64,000 bases of DNA, taken from Bordetella flabilis (lineage in GTDB: Bacteria; Pseudomonadota; Gammaproteobacteria; Burkholderiales; Burkholderiaceae_B). Numbering within the stretch: position 1 is the first letter of the stretch; each line of letters opens with the position of its first letter. Where the stretch lies: the NCBI RefSeq assembly GCF_001676725.1, contig NZ_CP016172.1, forward strand, positions 620,001 to 684,000, given 5' to 3'. A program made the translations under genes and the position numbers. Below the pieces are notes generated by a model. It worked only from the letters and a program-made list of their open reading frames with translations. It had not been told where the DNA came from and searched no databases. Positions 10,022 through 18,139 of this stretch are shown here, piece after piece.

Positions 10022-10972
10022 ATGACAAAAGACAGTTTCATGATTTTCACCGGCACGGCGAATACGCGCCTGGCCGTCGACGTCGCCAATCATCTCGATA
10101 TGTCGCTCGGGAAGATGACCGTTGGCCGTTTCTCCGACGGTGAAGTCATGGTGGAAATCAACGAAAACGTCCGCGGCAAGGACGTTTTCGTACTTCAGCC
10201 CACCTGTGCCCCCACCAATGACAACCTGATGGAAGTCATGGTCATGGTGGACGCGCTGCGCCGGGCCTCGGCCGGCCGCATCACCGCCGCCATCCCGTAT
10301 TTCGGCTATGCCCGGCAGGACCGCCGCCCGCGCTCGGCGCGCGTGGCCATCTCCGCCAAGGTCGTGGCCAACATGCTGCAGGTCGCCGGCGTGGACCGCG
10401 TGCTGACCATGGACCTGCACGCGGACCAGATCCAGGGCTTTTTCGATATTCCGGTGGACAACATCTACGCCGGTCCGATCCTGCTGGGCGATCTCTGGCG
10501 CCGCAACCTGTCCAACCTGGTGGTCGTGTCGCCGGACATCGGCGGCGTGGTGCGGGCCCGCGCACTGGCCAAGCAGCTGGAAGCGGACCTGGCCATCATC
10601 GACAAGCGGCGTCCGCGCGCCAATGTGTCGGAAGTCATGAATATCATCGGCGAAGTCGACGGCCGGACCTGCGTCATCATGGATGACATGGTCGATACCG
10701 CCGGCACGCTGTGCAAGGCCGCGCAGGCGCTCAAGGAGCGTGGTGCTGGCGCGGTGTACGCCTACTGTACCCACCCGGTGTTGTCGGGCGGGGCGGCCGA
10801 ACGTATCGAGGCGTCGGAGCTGGATGAACTGGTCGTCACCGACACCATCCCGTTGTCCGAGCAGGCGCGCGCCGTCGGCAAGATCCGCCAGTTGTCCTGC
10901 GCCGGCCTGCTTGGCGAAACCATATTGCGTATATCCAACGCGGAATCGGTCAGCTCGTTGTTCGCCGACTGA
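10022..10972 (+). CDS. prs: Ribose-phosphate pyrophosphokinase (PRPP synthase)
   Basis: Makes 5-phosphoribosyl-1-diphosphate from ribose 5-phosphate and ATP for nucleotide, His, Trp and NAD synthesis. The product has 316 residues, normal for class I Prs. Seen: [20 protein letters not shown] near the N-terminus, the ATP/metal segment [11 protein letters not shown], and the PRPP loop [14 protein letters not shown] at 10022 is chosen because it gives the family-typical N-terminus; the frame stays open upstream into the tRNA but that is not coding. It is followed by rplY and pth, the usual order. Confidence 0.97.
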   Translation: MTKDSFMIFTGTANTRLAVDVANHLDMSLGKMTVGRFSDGEVMVEINENVRGKDVFVLQPTCAPTNDNLMEVMVMVDALRRASAGRITAAIPYFGYARQDRRPRSARVAISAKVVANMLQVAGVDRVLTMDLHADQIQGFFDIPVDNIYAGPILLGDLWRRNLSNLVVVSPDIGGVVRARALAKQLEADLAIIDKRRPRANVSEVMNIIGEVDGRTCVIMDDMVDTAGTLCKAAQALKERGAGAVYAYCTHPVLSGGAAERIEASELDELVVTDTIPLSEQARAVGKIRQLSCAGLLGETILRISNAESVSSLFAD

Positions 10973-10989
10973 TTCCGCGTCACTTTTTT

Positions 10990-11073
10990 CGCATCCCGCT
11001 GGTCGCGGCGGGATGCGGAATGCACGAGACGCATGGTGCGTCCGTGTCTTGCAACGGGATGCTCGCGCATCCC
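10990..11073 (+). promoter_or_regulatory. Structured prs-rplY spacer with competing hairpins
   Basis: The spacer holds three stem-loops: CGCATCCCGC (10990-10999) with GCGGGATGCG (11008-11017); GACGCA-TGG-TGCGTC (11028-11042); and GGGATGC-TCGC-GCATCCC (11056-11073). The first and third stems use the same 7-base words, so segment 1 can also pair with segment 3 and segment 2 with segment 4. No T-run follows either stem, so these are not simple terminators. The last stem ends 22 bases before the rplY ATG. A ribosomal-protein leader or attenuator is inference. Confidence 0.5.
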
Positions 11074-11095
11074 ATTTATCCATTCTGGAGTCCTC

Positions 11096-11716
11096 ATGAA
11101 ATTCAACGCCACTGCGCGTAGCGTCCAGGGTTCGAGTGCGAGCCGCCGCCTGCGCCGCGCGGGCCGGGTTCCCGCCATCGTTTACGGTGCCGGCAGCCAG
11201 CCTCTGAACATCGAACTCGACCACAACGAGATCTACCACGCCTTGCGCAAGGAAGAGTTCCACTCCTCCATCCTCGATATGCAAGTCGAGGGCGGCAAGG
11301 GCGAACAGGTGCTGCTGCGCTCCGTTCAATGGCATGCCTACAAGCCGCAAGTCCTGCACGTCGACTTCCAGCGCGTCGATGCCAGCAAAGTGCTGCACAC
11401 CAAGGTGCCGCTGCACTTCATCAACGCTGAAGTCTCGCCGGCCGTCAAGCTCAGCGCCGCCATCATCACCCACGTGATGACGGAACTGGAAATCGCCTGC
11501 CTGCCGTCCGACCTGCCGCAGTTCCTGGAAGTGGACCTGAGCAAGCTGCTCGGCGGCGCCTCCATACACCTGTCCGACATCAAGCTGCCCAAGGGTGTGA
11601 CCTACCTGTCGCACGGTGGCGATGCCAACCCCGTCCTGGCTTCCGCCCTGCTCAAGGGTGGCGCCCAGGAAGACGGTGGCGAAGCCGCTGAAGGCGACGC
11701 GACGCCCGCCGCCTGA
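11096..11716 (+). CDS. rplY: 50S ribosomal protein L25 (long CTC form)
   Basis: 5S-rRNA-binding ribosomal protein of the long Ctc/TL5 type, 206 residues. The N-terminal L25 domain runs [20 protein letters not shown], then [11 protein letters not shown], and the C-terminal beta domain has [22 protein letters not shown] and [18 protein letters not shown]. It ends in an acidic Ala/Glu-rich tail. ATG at 11096 is preceded by GGAG at a 5-base spacing. It lies between prs and pth; an intrinsic terminator follows. The upstream spacer is unusually structured and may control it. Confidence 0.96.
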   Translation: MKFNATARSVQGSSASRRLRRAGRVPAIVYGAGSQPLNIELDHNEIYHALRKEEFHSSILDMQVEGGKGEQVLLRSVQWHAYKPQVLHVDFQRVDASKVLHTKVPLHFINAEVSPAVKLSAAIITHVMTELEIACLPSDLPQFLEVDLSKLLGGASIHLSDIKLPKGVTYLSHGGDANPVLASALLKGGAQEDGGEAAEGDATPAA

Positions 11717-11765
11717 TCGTTGTCCGGCGCGCCGCCGGCTGGCGCGCCTGTCGCGATGTTTTGAG

Positions 11766-11800
11766 AACCCTGCGTGTGGCATACCATACGCAGGGTTTTT
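11766..11800 (+). terminator. Intrinsic terminator after rplY
   Basis: Stem AACCCTGCGT with GTGG (11766-11779), loop CATA, and the complementary arm (11784-11797), a 14-bp stem with one G-T pair, followed by a TTTTT run (11796-11800). It lies between the rplY stop and the pth start. pth must therefore have its own promoter or depend on read-through. Confidence 0.85.
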
Positions 11801-11826
11801 CACATTTCAATCTGCCGCTGCATGTC

Positions 11827-12423
11827 ATGCCCGCACCCATACGCCTGATCGTCGGACTGGGAAACCCCGGTCCCGAATACGAAACCACCCGCCATAACGC
11901 CGGGTTCTGGCTGGCCGACCACGTCGCCGACGACCTGCGCGCCAGCTTCGCGATGGAAAAGGGCTTTTTCGGTTTCGTGGCCAAGGCGCGCCATGCCGGC
12001 GAGAACGTCGTCCTGCTCAAGCCCATGACCTATATGAACCGTTCCGGCCAGTCCGTCGGCGCGGTGGCGCGGTTCTTCAAGTTCACGCCGGAGCAGGTGC
12101 TGGTGCTGCACGACGAACTGGATTTGATGCCGGGCCAGGTCAAGCTCAAGCAGGGCGGCGGCCACGCCGGTCACAACGGCCTGCGCGATATCCAGGCCGC
12201 GCTGGGCAGCCCGGCCTTCTGGCGCCTGCGCATCGGCATCGGCCACCCGCGCACCCTGAACCTGGCCCAGCAGGTGGCGGACTTCGTGCTGCATCCGCCG
12301 CGCCATGACGAGATGACGGGCATCGAAGCCGTCATCACCCGCTGCCGCGCCATCATGCCGCAGTTGCTGGACGGCGAGTTCACCCGCGCCACGCAGCAAT
12401 TGCATCGCGACAACGAAGCATGA
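11827..12423 (+). CDS. pth: Peptidyl-tRNA hydrolase
   Basis: Cleaves peptidyl-tRNA dropped from ribosomes so that the tRNA can be recycled. The product has 198 residues. Key residues are visible: [18 protein letters not shown] with the conserved Asn and catalytic His near residues 13 and 23, and HDELDLMPG with the Asp that activates the His. The ATG at 11827 fits the family N-terminus ([12 protein letters not shown]). It overlaps the next gene by 4 bases (ATGA). In many relatives pth is followed directly by ychF; here about 2 kb separates them. Confidence 0.97.
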   Translation: MPAPIRLIVGLGNPGPEYETTRHNAGFWLADHVADDLRASFAMEKGFFGFVAKARHAGENVVLLKPMTYMNRSGQSVGAVARFFKFTPEQVLVLHDELDLMPGQVKLKQGGGHAGHNGLRDIQAALGSPAFWRLRIGIGHPRTLNLAQQVADFVLHPPRHDEMTGIEAVITRCRAIMPQLLDGEFTRATQQLHRDNEA

Positions 12424-13193
12424 CGACGCCGTCCTCCACACGCCGCGGTATTCCGCGCCTGCGCGCCGACATCGCGGATTTCTGGCGTTTCCTGCGCCGT
12501 CCCAGCCTGCGCAGGCTGGCGCCGCGACGCGGCGGCCCCGGCCAGCGCGCGGACTGGCTGCCGCCCGTACCGGCGCGCCGCCTGCTGGCCTGGGTCGCCA
12601 TGCTGTGGGCCATCAACCTGTTCGCGCTGGGGCCGGTGGCCGTCGCCGTGGCGACGATGGGCGGGGCGCACCACAAGCTGGAGATGGGCGCCATCCCGTG
12701 GTTCACCGCCATCGTATGGGCGCCGCTGGTCGAGGAAATGCTGTTCCGCTATGGCCTGCGGCGGCCGGCGCAGGCCCTGTGGATCGTCCCCCTGATGATC
12801 TGGCCCTTGCTGCGCGGGCCGACCGCGTGGACGGGCGCGCTGGTCGTGCTGGTGCTGGCCCTGGTCGTGTACCTGCAACGGCCGGGCAAGGCCTCGCCGC
12901 GGCAGTGGCGCTGGGAATGGCGCCGACGGTATGTGCGCCACTACCCCTGGATCCTGCACCTGGCCGCGCTGGTGTTCGCCGGCATGCACATCGGCAACTT
13001 CTACCTGAACAATACGCCGCTGTGGCTGACGCCCCTGCTGGTCCTGCCGCAGTGGCTGACGGGGCTGGTGCTGAGCTGGATGCGCACGCGGCGCGGCATC
13101 GGCACATCCATCGCCATGCACGCCATGTTCAATGCCGGCCCGGTGCTGGTCGTGCTGGCTTTGTTGAAGTGGGCGCCGGAGCTGGTGTCGTGA
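12420..13193 (+). CDS. CPBP-family intramembrane glutamic endopeptidase
   Basis: Polytopic membrane protein of 257 residues of the CPBP (CAAX protease/Abi) family. Family motifs are present: motif 1 [11 protein letters not shown] with the glutamate pair E105/E106 and R110; motif 2 FAGMH with H190; motif 3 SIAMHAMFN with H234 and N238. About six to eight hydrophobic segments are seen. The basic, cytosolic N-terminus (about 50 residues) is rich in Arg. It starts at 12420 overlapping the pth stop (ATGA), so it is translated with pth. Substrate is not known; family members act in prenyl-protein processing, bacteriocin immunity or protein maturation. Confidence 0.88.
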   Translation: MTTPSSTRRGIPRLRADIADFWRFLRRPSLRRLAPRRGGPGQRADWLPPVPARRLLAWVAMLWAINLFALGPVAVAVATMGGAHHKLEMGAIPWFTAIVWAPLVEEMLFRYGLRRPAQALWIVPLMIWPLLRGPTAWTGALVVLVLALVVYLQRPGKASPRQWRWEWRRRYVRHYPWILHLAALVFAGMHIGNFYLNNTPLWLTPLLVLPQWLTGLVLSWMRTRRGIGTSIAMHAMFNAGPVLVVLALLKWAPELVS

Positions 13194-13238
13194 AGCGGGA
13201 GGCTTGGGCCAGCTTCGAGCGACAAAACATGCGCCCCG

Positions 13239-13691
13239 TCAGGCGGCTTTGCGCCCGTGCTGTAGCGATTCCCAGCCCAACATGGCGAGACCGATAGACC
13301 GTGGCACAGGCTTTTCGCCGCTGCGGTAGTAAGCCAGCATCCGGCGGCTGATACCAAGCGCCCGGGCAGCATCGTCTAGCGTCAAGCCGTTTTGATACAT
13401 CCACACGATGACGTGCTGATGTGAGTACTCCCCGGCTTGTTCCAGTGCGAGCGCACGCAAGTTATCGCTCGCCAGGCTCAAGTTGTCGTCCCCGCCGAAG
13501 ATGACGCCACGTCGCCATTCATCGATCGCGACCTTGGCGAACACCTTGCGGTTATGCAGTGGGGTCAAAGTGGGATGCTTGGCAATCAAGCCAGACAAGT
13601 CAACTTCGGCAGCGTAGCCGTCCGCGAAGGTCAGCTTCAGCCGCTTGGGGCCAATGACGGCGACATGAGTAATAAGGAATTGTTGGTTCAT
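13239..13691 (-). CDS. DUF2442 domain protein with C-terminal helix-turn-helix
   Basis: A 150-residue protein with two parts. Residues 1-80 are DUF2442-like (FADGYAAEVDLSGLIAKHP, then a late GDDNLSLASDNLRALA). Residues 90-145 carry a helix-turn-helix (GLTLDDAARALGISRRMLAY, then YRSGEKPVPRSIGLAMLGWE) similar to those of antitoxins. ATG at 13691 overlaps the stop of the preceding DUF4160 frame by 4 bases (ATGA). DUF4160 and DUF2442 genes are often paired. A toxin-antitoxin or regulatory role is inference, and the palindromic promoter upstream suggests this protein represses its own operon. Convergent with the CPBP gene, 45 bases between ends. Confidence 0.82.
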   Translation of the reverse strand: MNQQFLITHVAVIGPKRLKLTFADGYAAEVDLSGLIAKHPTLTPLHNRKVFAKVAIDEWRRGVIFGGDDNLSLASDNLRALALEQAGEYSHQHVIVWMYQNGLTLDDAARALGISRRMLAYYRSGEKPVPRSIGLAMLGWESLQHGRKAA

Positions 13692-13917
13692 GGGTTCAAC
13701 TCCCGCCACCTCTGCATCAACGCGGCGCTATTGTTACGCGCCCAAGCGAGCGCCTCGACCAACTCACGCGGCTTGATCGCGCCGGACAGGACGGCCATGG
13801 TTTCGATAACGATCAGCGCCTCTCGACCGTCGTTCATCCGGACATGGAAGTGCGGCGGTAGGTGATCGCCAGCATACATAGTGATGGCGCACCTGCGAAA
13901 CGGACAACGGTTGGCAT
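13688..13917 (-). pseudogene. DUF4160 protein gene with a one-base frameshift near the start
   Basis: The family N-terminus is MPTVVRF..., then ...ITMYAGDHLPPHFHVR. ATG at 13917 opens MPTVVRF, but the rest is in another frame: codons after it continue as FRRCAITMYAGD in the frame that ends at 13688. Restoring one T in the TTT run at 13898-13900 (minus strand) would join the two parts into an ordinary protein of about 76 residues. As read, only a 63-residue product from an internal ATG at 13879 (no clear ribosome site) is possible. Either a real inactivating indel or a homopolymer sequencing error. The stop overlaps the DUF2442 start by 4 bases. Confidence 0.7.
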
Positions 13918-13923
13918 GGGACG

Positions 13924-13960
13924 AGTTTAGTGCAACTATTGCATTGGTGCAACGGTTGCA
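13924..13960 (-). promoter_or_regulatory. Leaderless promoter with twin palindromic operators
   Basis: On the minus strand, TTGCAC (-35, 13952-13947), 17 bases, and TAAACT (-10, 13929-13924) form a good sigma-70 promoter. Only six bases separate the -10 from the ATG at 13917, so the transcript would start at or near the start codon. Two palindromes TGCAA-N3-TTGCA lie over it: 13931-13943 in the spacer and 13948-13960 over the -35; centres are 17 bp apart. This is a typical layout for autorepression, probably by the DUF2442-HTH protein. Confidence 0.7.
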
Positions 13961-14400
13961 TATTGATGATTACCAGCCCGCAGGCCTGGCATCATCGATC
14001 TTCTCGAAGCGTTGGTATTGAATGCGGTAGAGCGTATCCCGCGGTTCCAGTTCGCTATCGAATCGCGTCATTCATGTGATGTGAGGTCTTCGTCGCTATG
14101 ATCCCTATTCCGGCGCTGTATGGTGTGGGGGCGTGTCACGATAGAGACGCGACATCCTTATGGGAAGCGGATGACCATTCGGGGACTCCGACCGAAAGCA
14201 GTTCCGGCCCTGTCCCTCCTGGGCCTCGGTTAAAATCCTCTGCTTCGTGGGCGAAATACGGCCAAATCTGGTGATTCCGCCCGGTTTTGCCACCTTCATA
14301 CCAGCTCATGCGACACACGGCCAGTCTGCTCCGATGTGGGTCGGGCACTTCGATCACGTCGGCGTTTCGCGCGATGGCGTATAGATAATCAAGGACTTTC
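13961..14400. other. Intergenic region before ychF
   Basis: No convincing gene. Base composition is visibly lower in G+C than the flanks. A minus-strand frame from 14402 to about 14136 (starting [20 protein letters not shown]) stays open for 88 codons but has no ribosome site and no recognisable family, and starts on top of ychF. A TAAAAT at 14231-14236 is a possible -10 for ychF without a visible -35. Probably scar or flank of the small inserted module. Confidence 0.4.
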
Positions 14401-15492
14401 ATGGCTCTGCAATGCGGCATCGTTGGCTTGCCCAATGTCGGTAAATCGACGCTCTTCAACGCGCTGACCAAGGCCGGCATCCCGGCCGAGAACTATCCCT
14501 TCTGCACCATCGAGCCCAATGTGGGCGTGGTGGAAGTGCCGGATCCGCGCCTGCAGCAACTGGCCGATATCGTCTCGCCGGAACGCGTCGTGCCCGCCAC
14601 GGTGGAATTCGTCGATATCGCGGGCCTGGTGGCAGGCGCCAGCCAGGGCGAAGGGCTGGGCAACCAGTTCCTGTCGCACATCCGCGAAACCAACGCCATC
14701 GTCAACGTCGTGCGCTGCTTCGAGAATCCCAACGTGATTCACGTGGCCGGCAAGGTCGACCCCATCGCGGACATCGAGGTCATCGAAACCGAACTTGCAC
14801 TGGCAGACCTGCAGACCGCCGAAAAGGCCTTGCACCGGCACAACAAGACCGCGCGCTCCGGCGACAAGGAAGCGCAGCGGCTGGTCACCATCCTGGAAAA
14901 GTGCATCGCCCAGCTCAACGAGGCCAAGCCCGTGCGCGGCCTGGACCTGTCCGCCGAAGAGCGCGCCCTGATCGCACCCATGTGCTTCATCACCTCCAAG
15001 CCGGCCATGTACGTCGGCAACGTCAACGATGATGGCTTCACGGATAACCCGTTGCTGGATCGCTTGACCGAATTCGCCAAGTCGCGCAACGCGCCGGTGG
15101 TGGCGATCTGCGCTGCGATCGAGTCGGAGATTGTTGACTTGCCCGAGGAAGACCGCGTGGCGTTCCTGTCCGACATGGGGATGGAAGAGCCGGGGCTGAA
15201 CCGGCTGATCCGTGCGGCTTTCAAGTTGTTGGGGTTGCAGACTTACTTCACCGCGGGTGTGAAGGAAGTGCGGGCGTGGACGGTGCCGATCGGTGCCACG
15301 GCGCCGCAGGCGGCGGGGGTGATCCATACGGATTTCGAGCGCGGGTTCATTCGTGCGCAGACGATCGCGTTCGAGGACTTCATCGCCTGCAAAGGCGAGC
15401 AGGGCGCGAAGGAAGCCGGGAAGATGCGGGCTGAGGGGAAAGAGTATGTGGTGCAGGACGGGGATGTGATGAACTTCCTGTTCAACGTCTAA
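14401..15492 (+). CDS. ychF: Redox-regulated ATPase / ribosome-associated GTPase-like protein YchF
   Basis: OBG-family P-loop NTPase that prefers ATP and binds the ribosome; linked to the oxidative stress response. The product has 363 residues, the normal size. The P-loop GLPNVGKST is near residue 8, Switch II reads DIAGLV, and the C-terminal TGS domain includes [25 protein letters not shown] at 14401 has AAGGA 5 bases upstream. Downstream codons become slightly less strict in GC3 but no break is seen. Usually directly behind pth; here separated by the CPBP gene and the DUF4160/DUF2442 module. Confidence 0.97.
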   Translation: MALQCGIVGLPNVGKSTLFNALTKAGIPAENYPFCTIEPNVGVVEVPDPRLQQLADIVSPERVVPATVEFVDIAGLVAGASQGEGLGNQFLSHIRETNAIVNVVRCFENPNVIHVAGKVDPIADIEVIETELALADLQTAEKALHRHNKTARSGDKEAQRLVTILEKCIAQLNEAKPVRGLDLSAEERALIAPMCFITSKPAMYVGNVNDDGFTDNPLLDRLTEFAKSRNAPVVAICAAIESEIVDLPEEDRVAFLSDMGMEEPGLNRLIRAAFKLLGLQTYFTAGVKEVRAWTVPIGATAPQAAGVIHTDFERGFIRAQTIAFEDFIACKGEQGAKEAGKMRAEGKEYVVQDGDVMNFLFNV

Positions 15493-15579
15493 AGTCATGC
15501 AGTATGGACATAAGGCCCCAAACTTCCGCCCTGTGGACATGGGCTGGCGATAGGCCTCGCGGGGACACAACCCTGGGCG

Positions 15580-16458
15580 TCATCGCTTGCTCCGGTCCGC
15601 AGCGGTTTCTTTGTCTTCGCGGTCCTCTATCTCCGCCCTGACCGCCGCGTGGTTCACCATGGCGACCAGCGATATGCCGCCGATGATGTTCCCGATGAGC
15701 GTAGGAACAAAAAAGCGGAACAGGTAGTCGTGCATGGTGGCGTGACGTTCCAGTACGGCATAGGCGGCCTCCACGGAGCCCGCGATGATGTGGGACAGGT
15801 GGCTGATCGCCACGACGTAGGTGATCAGCAATATCGTCAACAGGCGCGCCGAGCGCGCATTTGGCAGTAGCCACACCATCAAGGCGATCAGCCAGCCGGC
15901 GAACACGGCGCGCAGCACGGTGGGCAGGAATGCTTCCGGTATCGTCCGGATAGCGATGGTACCCAGCGCTTTCACGACCTCCGGCTCGAATACCCCCGGT
16001 ATGGTCAGCAGGGCCGCGAAGGCTGCTGTGCCGGCGATGTTCGCCAGCAGCACCACGATCCATACCCGCGCGGCTCCCATGAGCGTGCTTGCGGTGCGAT
16101 GCGTCAGCACGGGCAATACGACCGTCAGGGTGCTTTCGGTAAAGAGCTGCTGCCGGCCGAGGATGACGATGACGAAGCCCACGCAGTAGCCGAAGCTCGC
16201 GACCAGATGGCGCCACGGTGCGGCGGGCAAGCTCGACTCAAGTACCGCCATGACGAGAAAGGAGAATCCCATCGACAGGCCCGCAGCAAGGCCAGACCAT
16301 GCGAGCGAAGCCGTCGGCCGTTCCAGCGCCGCCTCGCCGTCTTCGCGGACGATTGCGTGGATGACAACCGCGTGTGGCGACGAGTGGTCGGCCGCCTGGC
16401 CGCGCTCGTCCTGGGACAGATGAGGTGAATGCTCTCCGGCGGCGTGGTCGTTTGACAT
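15580..16458 (-). CDS. Formate/nitrite transporter (FNT) family channel
   Basis: Inner-membrane protein of 292 residues of the FNT family, closer in style to the YfdC branch than to FocA. A hydrophilic His/Asp/Glu-rich N-terminus of about 55 residues is followed by six hydrophobic segments; the family pore segment may be GRQQLFTESTLTVVLP in the second part. The basic C-terminus is short. No formate or nitrite enzyme gene is nearby, so the carried anion is unknown. Start is ATG at 16458; no strong ribosome site is seen. Confidence 0.88.
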   Translation of the reverse strand: MSNDHAAGEHSPHLSQDERGQAADHSSPHAVVIHAIVREDGEAALERPTASLAWSGLAAGLSMGFSFLVMAVLESSLPAAPWRHLVASFGYCVGFVIVILGRQQLFTESTLTVVLPVLTHRTASTLMGAARVWIVVLLANIAGTAAFAALLTIPGVFEPEVVKALGTIAIRTIPEAFLPTVLRAVFAGWLIALMVWLLPNARSARLLTILLITYVVAISHLSHIIAGSVEAAYAVLERHATMHDYLFRFFVPTLIGNIIGGISLVAMVNHAAVRAEIEDREDKETAADRSKR

Positions 16459-16907
16459 GAGGAGGCGGGCTTCCGTGTGATGCCTGACGCGCGCGAAGAG
16501 CGCCGCGAGCGTCCTTCATCGCAATCGGCATACCCGACGGTACGCTCTGCCTTACCGCTGCGCCTTACTTCGGTACTCGCCTTCGCGGCGCCCCGGGGCG
16601 TGGCTTCCGCATGTCGCGTCGCGCCACTGCAACCGCAGACGATGCAATCTACGGCGAGATGGAACGATGCAATGCGCAATGCCGCACCGTTGCTCAACAT
16701 CCCCCTCACCAGGTCCGGCGTCCGACGCCGTTGTTACTGCATCCGCGCCCATCATCGACACCATCGATAGCATTCCGCGATATTTTTCATTTCCGCCCAT
16801 CGGCGATCCCGCATAGCCTTACGTCGCCGGAGACAACGAGCACGCATTCCACATGCGGCGCGAGCCTTCGAAGCAGAACCACAAGACCAACGACAAAGGA
16901 GACGACT
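16459..16907. other. Non-coding spacer between FNT and hydrolase genes
   Basis: 449 bases without a supportable gene. The reading frame of the downstream hydrolase stays open back to 16611, but the added sequence is Pro/Ser/Thr/His-rich, lacks any ribosome site and looks non-coding. The spacer must hold the divergent promoters of both neighbours; no clear -35/-10 pair or repeat was found. Confidence 0.5.
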
Positions 16908-17930
16908 GTGGCGGACGACGATACTTCCATGGCCCGATGGACTGCCCTGCGGCCCGCGGGCATTGCAACCACTGCCAACGCAATGGATGGCGCAGGGCAA
17001 GGCCCGGCGAATCACGCGCAGGCATCGCGCCGGCGCATGTTGAAGCAGTCGTGCGCGGTGCTGGCCGCCATGGCCACGCCCGCGCTAAGCTGGGCCGCCA
17101 CCCAAACGCCCGATACCCAGCGAAGCACGGTGACATCCAGCGCGAGCGACGGCGTGAAGCTGGCGGTGTTCGAAGCCGGCAATCCCGCCGGACAGCCCAT
17201 CGTCTTCGTTCACGGTTTCTCGCAAAGCCACGAGAGCTGGATCCGCCAGTTCCAGGCGCCCGCGCTGCTGGAGAAGTACCACCTGATCGCCTACGACCTG
17301 CGCGGCCACGGACAATCGGACAAGCCGCTGGTGCCGGAGGCCTATCGCGATTCGCAGAAATGGGCCGACGACTTGCGCTCGGTCGTGCAGGCGACGTGCC
17401 GCGCCAAGCCCTGCGTGGTGGCGTGGTCGTACGGCGGTCGCGTCATCAACGATTATCTGGCCGCCTACGGCGACGGCGAGCTGCGGGCCATCAACTACGT
17501 GGCGGCGACCTCGACGGGCGATCGCAGCACGCTGGGACGTTCCTACGCCGTGCTCCTGGACATGCTGTCGGACGATCCCGCCACCGCGCAGCGCGGCACG
17601 GAGGTCTTCCTGCGTGCATGCTTCGAACGCCAGCCCGCGCCCGCGGCGATGGCGGAGATGGTGCGCTTCAACAACGAGACGCCGGTGGCCGTGCGCAAGC
17701 TGCTGGGCGGCCGTCCCGCGCAATACGATGCGGCGTTGCGGCAGGTGCGGGTGCCCGTGCTCATCACCCATGGCGAACTGGACCAGATCTCGGCGGTCGC
17801 CATGAGCCGGCATACCGCGTCCTTGATCCCGCAAGCCTTGCTGTCGGTGTACCAGGGCGTGGGCCATTCCACGTTCTACGAAGATCCTACGCGGTTCAAT
17901 ACGGAACTGGCCGCCTTGCTGGATGCCTGA
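16908..17930 (+). CDS. Tat-exported alpha/beta hydrolase
   Basis: Hydrolase of 340 residues. GTG at 16908 is chosen because of the AAAGGAG ribosome site 6 bases upstream. A twin-arginine signal SRRRMLK lies after about 40 polar residues and is followed by a hydrophobic segment ending in ALSWA, so a Tat export route is likely. The fold is the standard alpha/beta hydrolase: FVHGFSQSHESW oxyanion loop, YDLRGHGQSDKP, nucleophile elbow AWSYGGR, Asp in HGELDQIS, and the His in VGHSTFYEDP. The substrate is unknown; family members include haloperoxidase-like and ester hydrolases. Confidence 0.88.
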   Translation: MADDDTSMARWTALRPAGIATTANAMDGAGQGPANHAQASRRRMLKQSCAVLAAMATPALSWAATQTPDTQRSTVTSSASDGVKLAVFEAGNPAGQPIVFVHGFSQSHESWIRQFQAPALLEKYHLIAYDLRGHGQSDKPLVPEAYRDSQKWADDLRSVVQATCRAKPCVVAWSYGGRVINDYLAAYGDGELRAINYVAATSTGDRSTLGRSYAVLLDMLSDDPATAQRGTEVFLRACFERQPAPAAMAEMVRFNNETPVAVRKLLGGRPAQYDAALRQVRVPVLITHGELDQISAVAMSRHTASLIPQALLSVYQGVGHSTFYEDPTRFNTELAALLDA

Positions 17931-18139
17931 CGGTTTGGGCGTTCCCGGTCTTCGGACCGGGCGATACGCCGCCGCGGCAAACGAGTCGCCCCAAAGTACG
18001 ACATACGCCCCGTCGACGCCGACCCCCGCCAGTTAGAGACCGCCGTGCTGGACATCAATACACCACTCGGCGCGCGCTTGCGGACGCACCGCTCTCCAAC
18101 CCGGGGAGCGCGTCGTTCGTGCAAGTGGTGCTGGCCGCA

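Noticed and set aside
10991..11016. Hairpin after prs as a rho-independent terminator
   Set aside because: Stem is good but no T-run follows; the T-run lies before the stem. Better explained as part of the rplY leader structure.
9974..11803. Open frame of 609 codons antisense to prs and rplY
   Set aside because: Covers two well-recognised genes and their structured spacer; composition is that of an antisense shadow.
12420..13960. CPBP protease and DUF4160/DUF2442 genes as one phage-defence island
   Set aside because: The CPBP gene is translationally coupled to pth on the opposite strand and no nuclease, restriction or integrase gene is present; a defence role is not supported.
14136..14402. 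88-codon minus-strand frame starting at 14402 next to ychF
   Set aside because: No ribosome site, no known domain, and its start lies on the ychF start codon; kept only as a remark on the intergenic region.
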